Source of the DNA: Cyclobacterium plantarum
Lineage (GTDB): Bacteria > Bacteroidota > Bacteroidia > Cytophagales > Cyclobacteriaceae
DNA length: 64,000 bases
NCBI RefSeq assembly: GCF_011290685.1
Contig: NZ_JAANYN010000001.1
Location: 727,325 to 791,324 of the forward strand
Reading direction: 5' to 3'
In this document: positions 1 through 8,139 of the stretch, one piece after another
How positions within the stretch are numbered: the first letter of the stretch is position 1
Layout: every line of letters begins with the position of its first letter
Translations under genes and position numbers: made by a program
The notes under the pieces: model-generated
Database searches by the model: none
What the model saw: only the letters and a program-made list of their open reading frames with translations
Told to the model about the DNA's origin: nothing

Positions 1-1
1 T

Positions 2-151
2 GAGGAGCTAAAAGAATTCAAGGAAACGATTGGTAAATATTTTGCAGACAGAGCGATACAATCGGCAAACAAGGTTTGGGATGAAAAAGGATGGACATAC
101 GAAGACGTTAACAGCATGCTTCAGACAAAAATGAGAAAATCGAAAAAATAA
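2..151 (+). CDS. 3' fragment of an unrecognised gene
   Basis: The window opens inside a reading frame that runs from base 2 to a TAA at 149-151, giving the last 49 residues of a protein. The tail is basic and ends in a lysine-rich stretch (KMRKSKK). The preceding part looks helical, with a WDEKGWTYED segment. I do not recognise the family. The only support is the open frame and the intrinsic terminator about 150 bases downstream. The N-terminus and function cannot be judged from this window. Confidence 0.5.
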   Translation, partial: EELKEFKETIGKYFADRAIQSANKVWDEKGWTYEDVNSMLQTKMRKSKK

Positions 152-173
152 TTCCGTTAAATACAGAGCCAAA

Positions 174-266
174 ATGAATGCTGCAGATGCCAAGGTAATC
201 TATGAGGACCTGAGGCAACGGTTTGAAAGGTCCGGTAACCCTTCAACAAACGGAACGGATGTTTAA
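174..266 (+). CDS. possible 30-residue small ORF
   Basis: An ATG at 174 opens 30 codons and stops at 264-266, 22 bases after the preceding fragment and just before the terminator at 303. The product is charged, with a helical-looking start (NAADAKVIYEDLRQRFE). It could be a small protein co-transcribed with the gene before it, or chance. There is no ribosome binding site or homology that I can point to. Confidence 0.2.
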   Translation: MNAADAKVIYEDLRQRFERSGNPSTNGTDV

Positions 267-302
267 AAAAAGAAAAGTTGCTTATGTCACCTGGAAATAA
301 CT

Positions 303-341
303 AAAGGGTGCAGGTGGATTTCTCCAGGCTGCACCCTTTTT
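303..341 (+). terminator. intrinsic terminator
   Basis: An 11-bp stem, AAAGGGTGCAG (303-313) with CTGCACCCTTT (329-339), encloses a 15-base loop and runs into a short T tract. It ends the transcript of the fragment at the left edge of the window. Confidence 0.75.
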
Positions 342-571
342 CAATTTTCGGGCAGTCCCCAAATTAAACTTCCTTATTTCGATTCCAGGCCTCCGTGTTA
401 AGCGTCCCAACTTCAAATCTGCAGTTCTCAATTGAAAACGTTCACTTTTTAACTTCAATCATGTGGCTTTTTGCTCGACTGATCTGCCAAAAAGACACCA
501 TTTTTCGCCTTTTAGCTGCACTGACCCACTTCCGAACTCCAAGCTTCCGGTTCAGAACCTGACAGGCCGAG

Positions 572-599
572 TTCCGAAGTACTCCCCCCCACTTCGGAA
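572..599. repeat. hairpin with TTCCGAAGT arms
   Basis: TTCCGAAGT (572-580) is matched by ACTTCGGAA (591-599) around a C-rich 10-base loop: a perfect 9-bp stem. It is one of the group of TTCCGAA-type palindromes in this gene-free stretch. Confidence 0.6.
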
Positions 600-766
600 G
601 TACCCCTTTCAAATCAAAACCCAAATCACTTTCGGTCAAAATGTCAGAAATTTAAATTTTTCTCCGGAAAGTTCCGATTTTTGGGTCAAAATCTGAGCTT
701 CCGAACCGCAAGGGGGAACTTCCGAACCGCAACGTTCGAGTTCCGAACCTCATGCTTGTCAGTTTG

Positions 767-805
767 AAGTCCCTCCCCCCACTTCGCAAGTAGGGGGAGG
801 GACTT
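767..805. repeat. long nested hairpin
   Basis: A perfect 13-bp stem (767-779 with 793-805, arm AAGTCCCTCCCCC) encloses a loop that contains its own small palindrome, ACTT-CGC-AAGT. No T tract follows, so it is not an obvious terminator. No gene ends immediately upstream. Confidence 0.65.
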
Positions 806-817
806 TATAAGTGGAGG

Positions 818-838
818 GGGGTACTTCGAAAGTACCCC
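818..838. repeat. GGGGTACTT hairpin
   Basis: GGGGTACTT (818-826), a three-base loop, then AAGTACCCC (830-838): a perfect 9-bp stem only 12 bases beyond the previous hairpin. The ACTT/AAGT ends are shared with the neighbouring palindromes. Confidence 0.6.
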
Positions 839-1690
839 TAGTGATTTCGGAAGTATGACTTTTTCAATTTTTCCTGTCGCGTATTACCTGTCCATCAGCT
901 TTTTTTGATGGCCGGATTGGATTTTTCGAAACCCACCCCTACCCATTCAAGAAAAATCTACTATACTGTTAATGTATCTTAGGTAGGTTTGAAACCTGAT
1001 TACAAGTCGTGGATTCCGAAGTACCGATTATTAAATTAAAAACGGAAATTTCCAGTAAAAATGGTAGGGGTTTAGTTATAGAAATTATAGAAATATAGTG
1101 TTGTCCCTTTTTATTAAAAATCTTCGGTTTTTTGCTTCGAAAGCCGACTTCCGAACCAAAACGTTCGATATATTATATTAAAGTCTGTCAGTTTTAAGTT
1201 CGGGACTCCATTTATAAAGCCTCGAGCTGCGATTTGAAGTATCCTTTGGGGGTTTTGGAAGTGCCTTTCTGCTAGGCGCATTTCTTTCATCCATAAAAAT
1301 TAATCCGTAAATTACTGCTATCGGCAGGCATTAATCGAAAAATGAAGAATCCTTCCTTTTTGGCAGCCAGGTTGGTCCAACAAAATGCTGTTGTTTTACT
1401 GAAAAATCCAGGAGATTGTGGGGTGAAAGTTTTTTTGGAGTGAAAGTTTTTTCTCAAGTCTGTAGCACTTTTCCGCCAGGGGTTTAGAGGATCGTTTTTT
1501 CGACCATTGAATTGATTTACGGTACTTTCAGAAGTTATTGTTGTAAGAAAGAACCAATCAGAAAAAAACTTCTTTTACTGGTCTTTAAAGAATTTTTTAG
1601 TATAATTAGACCTTGATAGAATGAAAAGTTTTTGAAGGATGTTCAGGCAGATTTTCTTAGGTACCCCTGACCTGTTAAAGGCAAGAAACT

Positions 1691-2632
1691 ATGGTTAAGA
1701 ATCCCAGGTATTTAATTATTGTAATTATAGCATTGTTTGTAGCTCTAGGAATGGATGTCTACAGGTCAACTTTAGGTTTAAAAACATTGTCGGTTCGGTC
1801 ATTTGCAGAGAATGGGGATGTAGTTGAGAAAGAGATATTGGATACCTCCGTGATGTATAAAACGTTAGGGTATTTAAGTACATTTTTTTATACAATTGCT
1901 CTTTCAGTGTTTATTGCGCTTGAAGTAACTGATAGAATAAACAAAAGAGAAATTGATACAAGGCAGAAAGAACTGAAAGAATTTCAAGAGAACATTAACG
2001 AAAATATATTTGGTGCGATCTTCCAGAATTTCATGCCAGAAGAATTATTTAAAGCTATAAAGCACGATATAATTGAATCAAAAAAAATTCGTAAAAATGC
2101 AGAATGGCACTATCGGTTTTCTGAATTAGATGGAAAAATTATATTAAACCAGACAATAAAATACACAGTTCAAAATGTAAGTCAGGGTATTATATCTAAT
2201 CCAATTTCTTTGGATATACAAAAAGAGGATAATAGTACCGTTAAATTAATTTCAGCAAAATGTTCTATAAGAGAACAGGAAGTTGCTTTTGCAAGTGTGG
2301 ATAAATCGAATCTTTTAAATTGCGAACATAAAGAGGAGAAGCATTTTGAGAAATTCAATTTCACCTGCCCACTTAATCCAAAAGATGAGATGGATTTTAT
2401 GGCTGTTCTTGAACATGAATATATCTCTGATAAAGTTGAAGATCAGTTTTTTACAAAAGATCCGATTATTGACGCTAAATTGAATGTAATATTTCCGGAT
2501 AATAGAGAGTTCTTTCTTTATTCCATAATGTCATCAGAATTTAAATTAAGAGTAAATGAAAAGGGAGATAAAAGATATGAAATGAAAGGAGCTGTGTTAC
2601 CAATGCAAGGTTTTATATTTAGGTTAACTTAA
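1691..2632 (+). CDS. unknown membrane protein with coiled coil and soluble C-terminal domain
   Basis: 313 residues from an ATG at 1691. Two hydrophobic helices are visible, about residues 7-24 and 58-79. A charged, probably coiled-coil segment follows (about 80-112), then a mostly beta-looking soluble domain to the end. The helices would place both termini on the same side of the inner membrane, probably cytoplasmic. I do not recognise the family. It lies 360 bases upstream of the restriction-modification/TIR operon in the same direction, so it may belong to the same defence island. The gap and lack of overlap argue that it is a separate transcription unit. Base use is AT-rich like that of the TIR genes. 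Confidence 0.75.
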   Translation: MVKNPRYLIIVIIALFVALGMDVYRSTLGLKTLSVRSFAENGDVVEKEILDTSVMYKTLGYLSTFFYTIALSVFIALEVTDRINKREIDTRQKELKEFQENINENIFGAIFQNFMPEELFKAIKHDIIESKKIRKNAEWHYRFSELDGKIILNQTIKYTVQNVSQGIISNPISLDIQKEDNSTVKLISAKCSIREQEVAFASVDKSNLLNCEHKEEKHFEKFNFTCPLNPKDEMDFMAVLEHEYISDKVEDQFFTKDPIIDAKLNVIFPDNREFFLYSIMSSEFKLRVNEKGDKRYEMKGAVLPMQGFIFRLT

Positions 2633-2992
2633 GGATAAAGCTACCATCCTCAATTTATTTTAGTATGTACTGGATCTCGTCCTAAATTAATACAAACTAG
2701 AGTATTTAAATGAAAATAATACTGATTAGCCATTAATTGAGAACCATTTAGCTTTAAATATGTCCGATAGAAAGGTAAGGTTTGATGGAAATTCAAATTA
2801 ATTTCCCCGTATTCCTTTGTTTTATATAAAAGTATGCCAAGTTGAAAGACCGAATACATAATTTTAAATTTGGCTTTTCTAGAACACAAGTGAAAATCAT
2901 AAATGCCTTTCCCAAGCTTAATTCGAGAATCCTGTTCTTTTGAAAATTTTCCTGAAAAATAATCAAGATTTAAAATAAAAAAATAGGTATAA
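2633..2992. other. intergenic region before the hsd operon
   Basis: 360 AT-rich bases that must carry the start of the seven-gene hsdM-to-hsdR transcript. I could not find a clean TAnnTTTG element. A frame on the opposite strand (2650-3171) overlaps the hsdM start and has no family features. No terminator for the upstream membrane-protein gene is obvious. Confidence 0.5.
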
Positions 2993-4561
2993 ATGGCCAA
3001 ACAGAAACTAAATGAAAAAGCGATTGAAGAAACCTTGTGGCAGTCTTGCGACAAGTTGAGGGGTTCGGTAGAGCCTGCTGAATACAAACACGTAGTACTC
3101 GGACTGATTTTCCTGAAATTCGCCAGCGATAAATTTGAACAACGAAGAAAAGAACTGCTTGCCGAAGGCAAAGAAAAATACGTGGAAATGAAAGATTTCT
3201 ATGCTATGAAAAATGTGTTCTACTTAGAAGAAAATTCACGTTGGAGCTACATCATCAAAAATGCCAAACAAAACGACATTTCCCTAAAAATTGATACGGC
3301 TCTCAACACGATTGAGAAAAACAACCCTGCTTTAAAAGGTGCTTTGCCCGACAATTATTTTTCTAGGTTGGCACTTGATAAAACAAAGCTCGCTTCCCTG
3401 CTCGACACCATCAACGATATTGATACAATCAAAGACAACGGACAAGATGTAATTGGACGTGTGTATGAATATTTTTTGGGCAAGTTTGCCTTGAAGGAAA
3501 GCAGTGGTAAAGGCAAAGGAGAGTTTTACACACCCAAAACCATTGTGAACTTGATGGCGGAATTGATAGAACCCTACAAAGGAATCATTTATGACCCTTG
3601 CTGTGGAACAGGCGGTATGTTTGTGCAGTCCATCAAATTTATTGAAAGCCACCAGGGAAGCAAAAAGGAAGTTTCTATTTACGGGCAAGAAAATACTCCA
3701 ACTACTTATAAATTGGCGAAAATGAATTTGGCTATTCGAGGTATTGCTGCCAACCTTGGAGACAAACACGCAGATACTTTTGCTAACGACCAACACAAAG
3801 ACCTGAAAGCCGATTACATTATGGCAAATCCGCCATTTAACCTGAAAGATTGGCGGGGCGAAAGCGAACTTTTGGACGACCCACGTTGGATGGGCTATGA
3901 AGTGCCACCCAAAAGCAACGCCAACTACGGTTGGATTTTGAATATGGTGAGCAAACTTTCTGAAAATGGAGTAGCAGGTTTCATTCTTGCCAATGGTGCA
4001 CTTTCGGGCGGTGGCGAAGAATACAAAATCCGTAGAAAGTTGATTGAGAACGATTTGGTGGAAGCCATTATTATCATTCCCAGAGATACATTTTATACAA
4101 CTGACATCAGCGTAACACTTTGGATTCTGAATAAAAACAAAAAGCAACGCACGGACAATACCAAAGACAAACCCAAAAACTATCGAGACCGGAAAGGCGA
4201 AATCCTTTTTATGGATTTAAGACGTTGGGGAAGCGAATACGAGAAAAAATACATTGAACTCACCGAAGATGATATAAAAGAAGTAGCTCTAAACTACCAC
4301 AATTGGCAACAAGTGGGCTACGAAGACACCTATAAGGACATTCCCGAGTTTTGCAAGTCTGCCCGTTTTGAAGACCTGAAAGCCAACGATTTTTCATTGG
4401 TGCCGAGCAAATACATTGAATTTGTTGACAAAGACAGTGGCATTGACTTTGACACCGAAATGAAACGCATTCAGCAAGATTTTAAAACCCTGCTACAAGA
4501 AGAAAAAGAATCACAAGCTCAATTGATTAATGCTTTTAAAACATTGGGTTATGAGTTATAA
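2993..4561 (+). CDS. hsdM: type I restriction-modification system DNA methyltransferase subunit
   Basis: 522 residues, a normal length for HsdM. It is the adenine-N6 methyltransferase subunit, which with HsdS forms the modification enzyme and with HsdR the restriction complex. An N-terminal helical HsdM domain covers about residues 6-140. The SAM-binding motif I is DPCCGTGGM at 201-209, and the catalytic motif IV NPPF is at 279-282. The GEFYTP segment just before motif I is also typical. It is the first gene of a seven-gene run and overlaps hsdS by 11 bases (4551-4561). All key residues are present, so the methylase should be active. Confidence 0.97.
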   Translation: MAKQKLNEKAIEETLWQSCDKLRGSVEPAEYKHVVLGLIFLKFASDKFEQRRKELLAEGKEKYVEMKDFYAMKNVFYLEENSRWSYIIKNAKQNDISLKIDTALNTIEKNNPALKGALPDNYFSRLALDKTKLASLLDTINDIDTIKDNGQDVIGRVYEYFLGKFALKESSGKGKGEFYTPKTIVNLMAELIEPYKGIIYDPCCGTGGMFVQSIKFIESHQGSKKEVSIYGQENTPTTYKLAKMNLAIRGIAANLGDKHADTFANDQHKDLKADYIMANPPFNLKDWRGESELLDDPRWMGYEVPPKSNANYGWILNMVSKLSENGVAGFILANGALSGGGEEYKIRRKLIENDLVEAIIIIPRDTFYTTDISVTLWILNKNKKQRTDNTKDKPKNYRDRKGEILFMDLRRWGSEYEKKYIELTEDDIKEVALNYHNWQQVGYEDTYKDIPEFCKSARFEDLKANDFSLVPSKYIEFVDKDSGIDFDTEMKRIQQDFKTLLQEEKESQAQLINAFKTLGYEL

Positions 4562-5705
4562 GCGTTTGGGCGATTACATACAATTGGTTGACAACCGCAA
4601 CAAGGATTTGAAAGTGACAAATCTCTTGGGCATTAACATTACCAAAAACTTTATGCCTTCGGTTGCTAATGTTTCAGGCACTGACTTGTCCAAATATAAA
4701 ATCATACAAAAAGGGCAATTTGCCTATTCTGCAATGCAAGTTGGCAGGGATGAAACCATCCGCCTAGCACTTTACACGGATGATGTGCCTGCGATTATCT
4801 CACCAGCCTATTTAGTCATTGAAAGCAAAGATGAAAACGAATTTATTCCTGAATATATGATGATGTGGTTTCAACGACCTGAATCTGACAGGTACGGATG
4901 GTTTATTAGTGACGGTAGCGTAAGAGCCAGCTTGGATTGGGAACGATTTTGTGAAATAGAAATCCCTATTCCAGACATTGACGAACAACGCAAATATGTA
5001 GCCCTTTTCAAAGGCTTACTCACCAATCAAAAAGTGTATGAGAACAGCTTGGCCGATTTGCAGCTGATTTGCGATACTTACATTGAAAATTTGATTAAAA
5101 AAGAACCCCTGAAACGATTAGGAGAATATATCGAGTTGAATGAACAGCGGAATAGGAATTTGAAATACGGTGTTGATGATGTACGTGGGGTTTCAAATAA
5201 CAAGCAGTTTATGCCAACAAAAGCCAATAATGCAGGAAGAAATCTCGAAAAGTTTTATGTGATATCACCAGGTGAATTCGTTTACAATAGTCGGACAACT
5301 CGGATGGGTGACAAAGTAGGCTTAAGTTACAACAACACTGAAGAAACATTCCTGACAAGTTGGAATAATACAGCATTTAGAGTGAAGAGAGACGCCTTGG
5401 ACTTGCTCAAGCCTGCGTATCTATACTTATTTTTTTATCGGTCTGAATTTGACCGATATGCTCGCTTTCATTCTTGGGGAAGTTCAACAGAGCAATTTAC
5501 TTGGGGTGATATGTGCAATGTGCATTTACCCATCCCAAGTATTGAAAAACAAGAAGCCATAGTAACCATTTACCACACGTTAGAAACCCGCAAACGCATC
5601 AATGAGCAGTTGAAAGAAAGTATTAAACCGCTTTGTCCTGTGCTGATGAAAGGGGTTGTGGAGAGTATGGAGATTAATGTAAAAGAAGCAAGCTATGAAA
5701 TATAA
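4551..5705 (+). CDS. hsdS: type I restriction-modification system specificity subunit
   Basis: 384 residues if started at the ATG at 4551, which overlaps the hsdM stop. An upstream in-frame ATG at 4530 would add seven residues of unlikely sequence. It shows the classical two-half design. The first target recognition domain covers about residues 3-150 and ends in an IPIPDIDEQ motif, followed by a helical conserved region. The second covers about 186-340 and ends in LPIPSIEKQ, followed by another helical region. The halves resemble each other, with KRLGDYI and KRLGEYI starts and NFMPS/QFMPT motifs. HsdS reads a bipartite DNA target. It overlaps the first TIR gene by 11 bases. Confidence 0.95.
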   Translation: MSYKRLGDYIQLVDNRNKDLKVTNLLGINITKNFMPSVANVSGTDLSKYKIIQKGQFAYSAMQVGRDETIRLALYTDDVPAIISPAYLVIESKDENEFIPEYMMMWFQRPESDRYGWFISDGSVRASLDWERFCEIEIPIPDIDEQRKYVALFKGLLTNQKVYENSLADLQLICDTYIENLIKKEPLKRLGEYIELNEQRNRNLKYGVDDVRGVSNNKQFMPTKANNAGRNLEKFYVISPGEFVYNSRTTRMGDKVGLSYNNTEETFLTSWNNTAFRVKRDALDLLKPAYLYLFFYRSEFDRYARFHSWGSSTEQFTWGDMCNVHLPIPSIEKQEAIVTIYHTLETRKRINEQLKESIKPLCPVLMKGVVESMEINVKEASYEI

Positions 5706-6867
5706 ATATCAGATAATAACTTTAGGTTCAGATGTTAAACAAAAGCAAGAAATACTGAACCAGATAAACATTGAAATAGAAAATCTAGATCTCCCAGAGG
5801 GTTTTGTTAAAGTCATTCAAGCATCTTCTATTGAAACAGAATATATAGGTAACCAACCTGCATTCGCACTTTATTTTGGTGATGTAAATGGAGATTTTAA
5901 AGATTTGAATGTTACGCAAAATCTTTTGAAAGATGGAACAATGATTCTCCCTATCTTCTATGATGAATTTAATTCTGAGATACCATCAATTCTTTCAAAT
6001 CAAAATGCTATTCAATACAAGAAAAGTGAGGTAAATAGAATTGCTAATATTGTGTTGGAAGCTTTTGAATTATTGCGAAGCACCAGAAAGGTGTTTATAA
6101 GTTATCGGAGAGCAGAATCAACATCTACTGCAATTCAGCTTTACGAAGCTATGGAGGCAAAGAATTTTGATGTTTTTCTTGATACTCACTCAATTCAAAA
6201 AGGAGAACCATTTCAAGACGAATTGTGGCACAGAATGACTGATTGTGATGTAATTGTTTTACTGAATACCCCTGGATTTCTTGAAAGTCATTGGTGTAAA
6301 GAAGAATTTGCGGAGGCCGGAGCGAAACAAATTGGTATTGTTCAATTGGTATGGCCAAATCATAAAATTAAAGAAATTGAGAGTTCATCTCAAATTAGTT
6401 ATCCTATTCAATTAACAGAAGATAACTTTGTCGATAAAGTAATTGATCATAAAGCAAAGCTTATTTTGCCCTTTCTAGAGAAAGTTATTCAAGAAGTCGA
6501 GTCTGTCCGAGCGAGGAATTTAGCCGCAAGACAAGATAACTTAATCACTGAGTTTAGAAATATTGCTATGAAATACAATAGAATTGTCACCGTTCAACCT
6601 GAAAAATTTCTAACTGAAGATCTGCCTAATGGCGAGCATATTATTTATGTACCCACTATAGGTGTTCCACAATCTTCAAGTTGTCAATCAGCTGAAATTA
6701 AAAAAGAATTAATGGGCTATAAAGATGTATCCATTCGATTAATTTATGATGATTTGAGAATTCGTGACAAATGGTTAAAGCATTTGGAATGGTTGAATGA
6801 CAATTTCAAAAAAGATATTAAGACGTTGAAAAAACAAGATTTTGAATCATGGTTACAGAAAGTATAA
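5695..6867 (+). CDS. TIR-domain protein with N- and C-terminal extensions
   Basis: 390 residues in three visible parts. Residues 1-128 form an alpha/beta-looking domain I do not recognise (FALYFG near 57-62, a helical end near 112-128). Residues 131-260 form a TIR domain: it starts RKVFISYRRAES, has FDVFLDTHSIQKGE near 158-171, and WCKEE at 200-204 places the NADase glutamate at E204. Residues 266-390 are a charged helical and mixed region of unknown role. TIR domains of this type cleave NAD, either to deplete it or to make a cyclic ADP-ribose signal. The gene sits inside a type I restriction operon, overlaps hsdS by 11 bases and the SLOG gene by 19, and is clearly more AT-rich than the hsd genes. 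The TIR call is firm; the defence role is inferred. Confidence 0.88.
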   Translation: MKYKYQIITLGSDVKQKQEILNQINIEIENLDLPEGFVKVIQASSIETEYIGNQPAFALYFGDVNGDFKDLNVTQNLLKDGTMILPIFYDEFNSEIPSILSNQNAIQYKKSEVNRIANIVLEAFELLRSTRKVFISYRRAESTSTAIQLYEAMEAKNFDVFLDTHSIQKGEPFQDELWHRMTDCDVIVLLNTPGFLESHWCKEEFAEAGAKQIGIVQLVWPNHKIKEIESSSQISYPIQLTEDNFVDKVIDHKAKLILPFLEKVIQEVESVRARNLAARQDNLITEFRNIAMKYNRIVTVQPEKFLTEDLPNGEHIIYVPTIGVPQSSSCQSAEIKKELMGYKDVSIRLIYDDLRIRDKWLKHLEWLNDNFKKDIKTLKKQDFESWLQKV

Positions 6868-7445
6868 AAAATATATTTCTATCTGCAAGTGTTCCATTAC
6901 CTGATAGGGATGCAAAGTATATTGAATCAGCTGACATAATAGCAATTAGAGATGCAGTAATAGCACTTACAACTGTTGTACTTCCATATCATCGAATTAT
7001 ATGGGGTGGTCATCCATCAATCACTCCATTAATTTATTATGTAATGCAAAAGCTGGGAATGAATATTCAAGATCACGTTAAACTTTATCAATCTCGGTGG
7101 TTTGAAAAAATGTTTCCTAAAGATAATAACAAGTTTGAAAACATAGTATTTACAGATAGTCAAGGAGATATCTCTTCAAGTATTAAGCATATGCGTGAAA
7201 GAATGTTATCTGAAAATGAATTTGCTGCTGCCATTTTTATTGGTGGAATGAATGGTATTGAAGATGAATTTAAAATGTTTGTAGAGTATCATCCCAATGC
7301 ATTGTTAATTCCTGTATCGAGTACAGGAGCTGCAACCAAAATTGTTTATGATAATTTACTTCCTGAAAACCTTAAAAATACAAGGCTTGAAAAGGATTAC
7401 GGATATATGTCTTTATTTCAAAAATTTTTAATGGATAAAATTTAA
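6849..7445 (+). CDS. stand-alone SLOG-superfamily (nucleotide-sensing) protein
   Basis: 198 residues. The fold signature is of the SLOG/LOG-DprA type: a first strand (NIFLSASVP), then GGHPSI at 53-58 after a strand, and the glycine-rich GGMNGIEDE at 132-140, matching the phosphate-binding GG..G..E motif of the superfamily, followed by a strand and STGAAT near 158-163. SLOG domains bind or process nucleotide ligands. In Thoeris ThsA a SLOG domain binds the cyclic ADP-ribose isomer made by the TIR protein ThsB. Here the domain stands alone with no fused effector. It overlaps the upstream TIR gene by 19 bases and is followed 4 bases later by a ThsB-like TIR gene. It is probably the ligand sensor of the module, or a ligand-processing enzyme. 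Confidence 0.75.
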   Translation: MVTESIKNIFLSASVPLPDRDAKYIESADIIAIRDAVIALTTVVLPYHRIIWGGHPSITPLIYYVMQKLGMNIQDHVKLYQSRWFEKMFPKDNNKFENIVFTDSQGDISSSIKHMRERMLSENEFAAAIFIGGMNGIEDEFKMFVEYHPNALLIPVSSTGAATKIVYDNLLPENLKNTRLEKDYGYMSLFQKFLMDKI

Positions 7446-7449
7446 GGTT

Positions 7450-8136
7450 ATGGCAAGAAAAATCTTTGTTTCCTATAAATATTCAGACACCTTAGTTCAA
7501 GACCTGAATTTATATGAAGATTTATTTTTCGGAAAATTCAAAATAAAAACTACTGCAAGACATTATGTAGATAAATTATCTGAGCACCTGTTGGAGGATG
7601 ACCATATCTACAAAGGTGAAGATGATGGTGAAAGTATGGCGAACCTTTCAGATTCTTCAATTAGCTCAAAATTAGGAGATAAGATATTTGACAGTAGCGT
7701 AACAATTGTACTGATTTCTAAAGGTATGAAAGAATCCTATACCTTGGAAAAGGACCAATGGATACCTTGGGAAATCTCCTACTCTCTGAAGAGGCAAACA
7801 AGGGTAGGCAAAACAAGTAGTACGAATGGCATAATTGCTGTCGTCCTTCCTGATGAATTCGCAAGTTATGAATACTACATAACTTGGAGTTTTGAGTGTG
7901 GTTGCCGGTGGTTAAATACTCCTTTTCTATTTCAAATACTTCGTAATAATATGTTTAACGTAAAGAAGCCAAATAGACGGCTTTGTGACGGAAAGTGGGT
8001 ATACACTGGCGATAACTCTTATATTCAGTCAGTTAAATGGGACGATTTTGTTTTAACTCCCTCAATCTACATTGATAAGGCAATAGAATTGAGAGATAGG
8101 AGGGATGATTTTATTATTGTAAAAACTATTATGTAA
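7450..8136 (+). CDS. ThsB/DUF1863-like TIR protein
   Basis: 228 residues. It begins directly with the TIR first strand (ARKIFVSYKYSDT), and the conserved DSSVTIVLIS strand is near 81-90. A WIPWEIS motif near 104-110 puts the presumed catalytic glutamate at E108, in the W..WEI setting typical of DUF1863/MTH538-type TIR proteins, the family of Thoeris ThsB. The C-terminal half (about 130-228) continues the family layout. Members of this type make cyclic ADP-ribose signals in Thoeris. The gene lies 4 bases after the SLOG gene and 3 bases before the third TIR gene. Assignment to the ThsB-like group is from motif pattern, not from an alignment. Confidence 0.8.
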   Translation: MARKIFVSYKYSDTLVQDLNLYEDLFFGKFKIKTTARHYVDKLSEHLLEDDHIYKGEDDGESMANLSDSSISSKLGDKIFDSSVTIVLISKGMKESYTLEKDQWIPWEISYSLKRQTRVGKTSSTNGIIAVVLPDEFASYEYYITWSFECGCRWLNTPFLFQILRNNMFNVKKPNRRLCDGKWVYTGDNSYIQSVKWDDFVLTPSIYIDKAIELRDRRDDFIIVKTIM

Positions 8137-8139
8137 TTT

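Larger units (their letters stand above)
342..1690. other. gene-free stretch rich in short hairpins
   Basis: About 1.35 kb without a convincing gene. Short frames at 442-696 on both strands have no recognisable product. What stands out is a cluster of TTCCGAA/TTCGGAA words, often inside ACTTCGGAAGT or ACTTCCGAACC contexts, between about 528 and 1165. Several perfect hairpins occur between 572 and 838. A related pair of segments, ACTTCCGAACC followed by ACGTTCGA and then GTCAGTTT, appears near 719-765 and again near 1147-1195. Further on (1320-1690) the DNA is AT-rich and includes a tandem GTGAAAGTTTTTT repeat near 1422-1452. Confidence 0.6.

Noticed and set aside
442-696. Overlapping open frames on both strands
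   Set aside because: They lie over the hairpin-rich stretch, have atypical composition and no recognisable domain.
2650-3171. 173-codon minus-strand frame
   Set aside because: Overlaps the certain start of hsdM and the region that must hold its promoter; no family features.
3332-4147. 271-codon frame opposite hsdM
   Set aside because: Shadow of the coding strand of a certain gene; composition is what the reverse of hsdM would give.
4530-5705. Earlier start for hsdS at 4530
   Set aside because: Adds seven residues with no family match; the ATG at 4551 overlaps the hsdM stop in the usual way.
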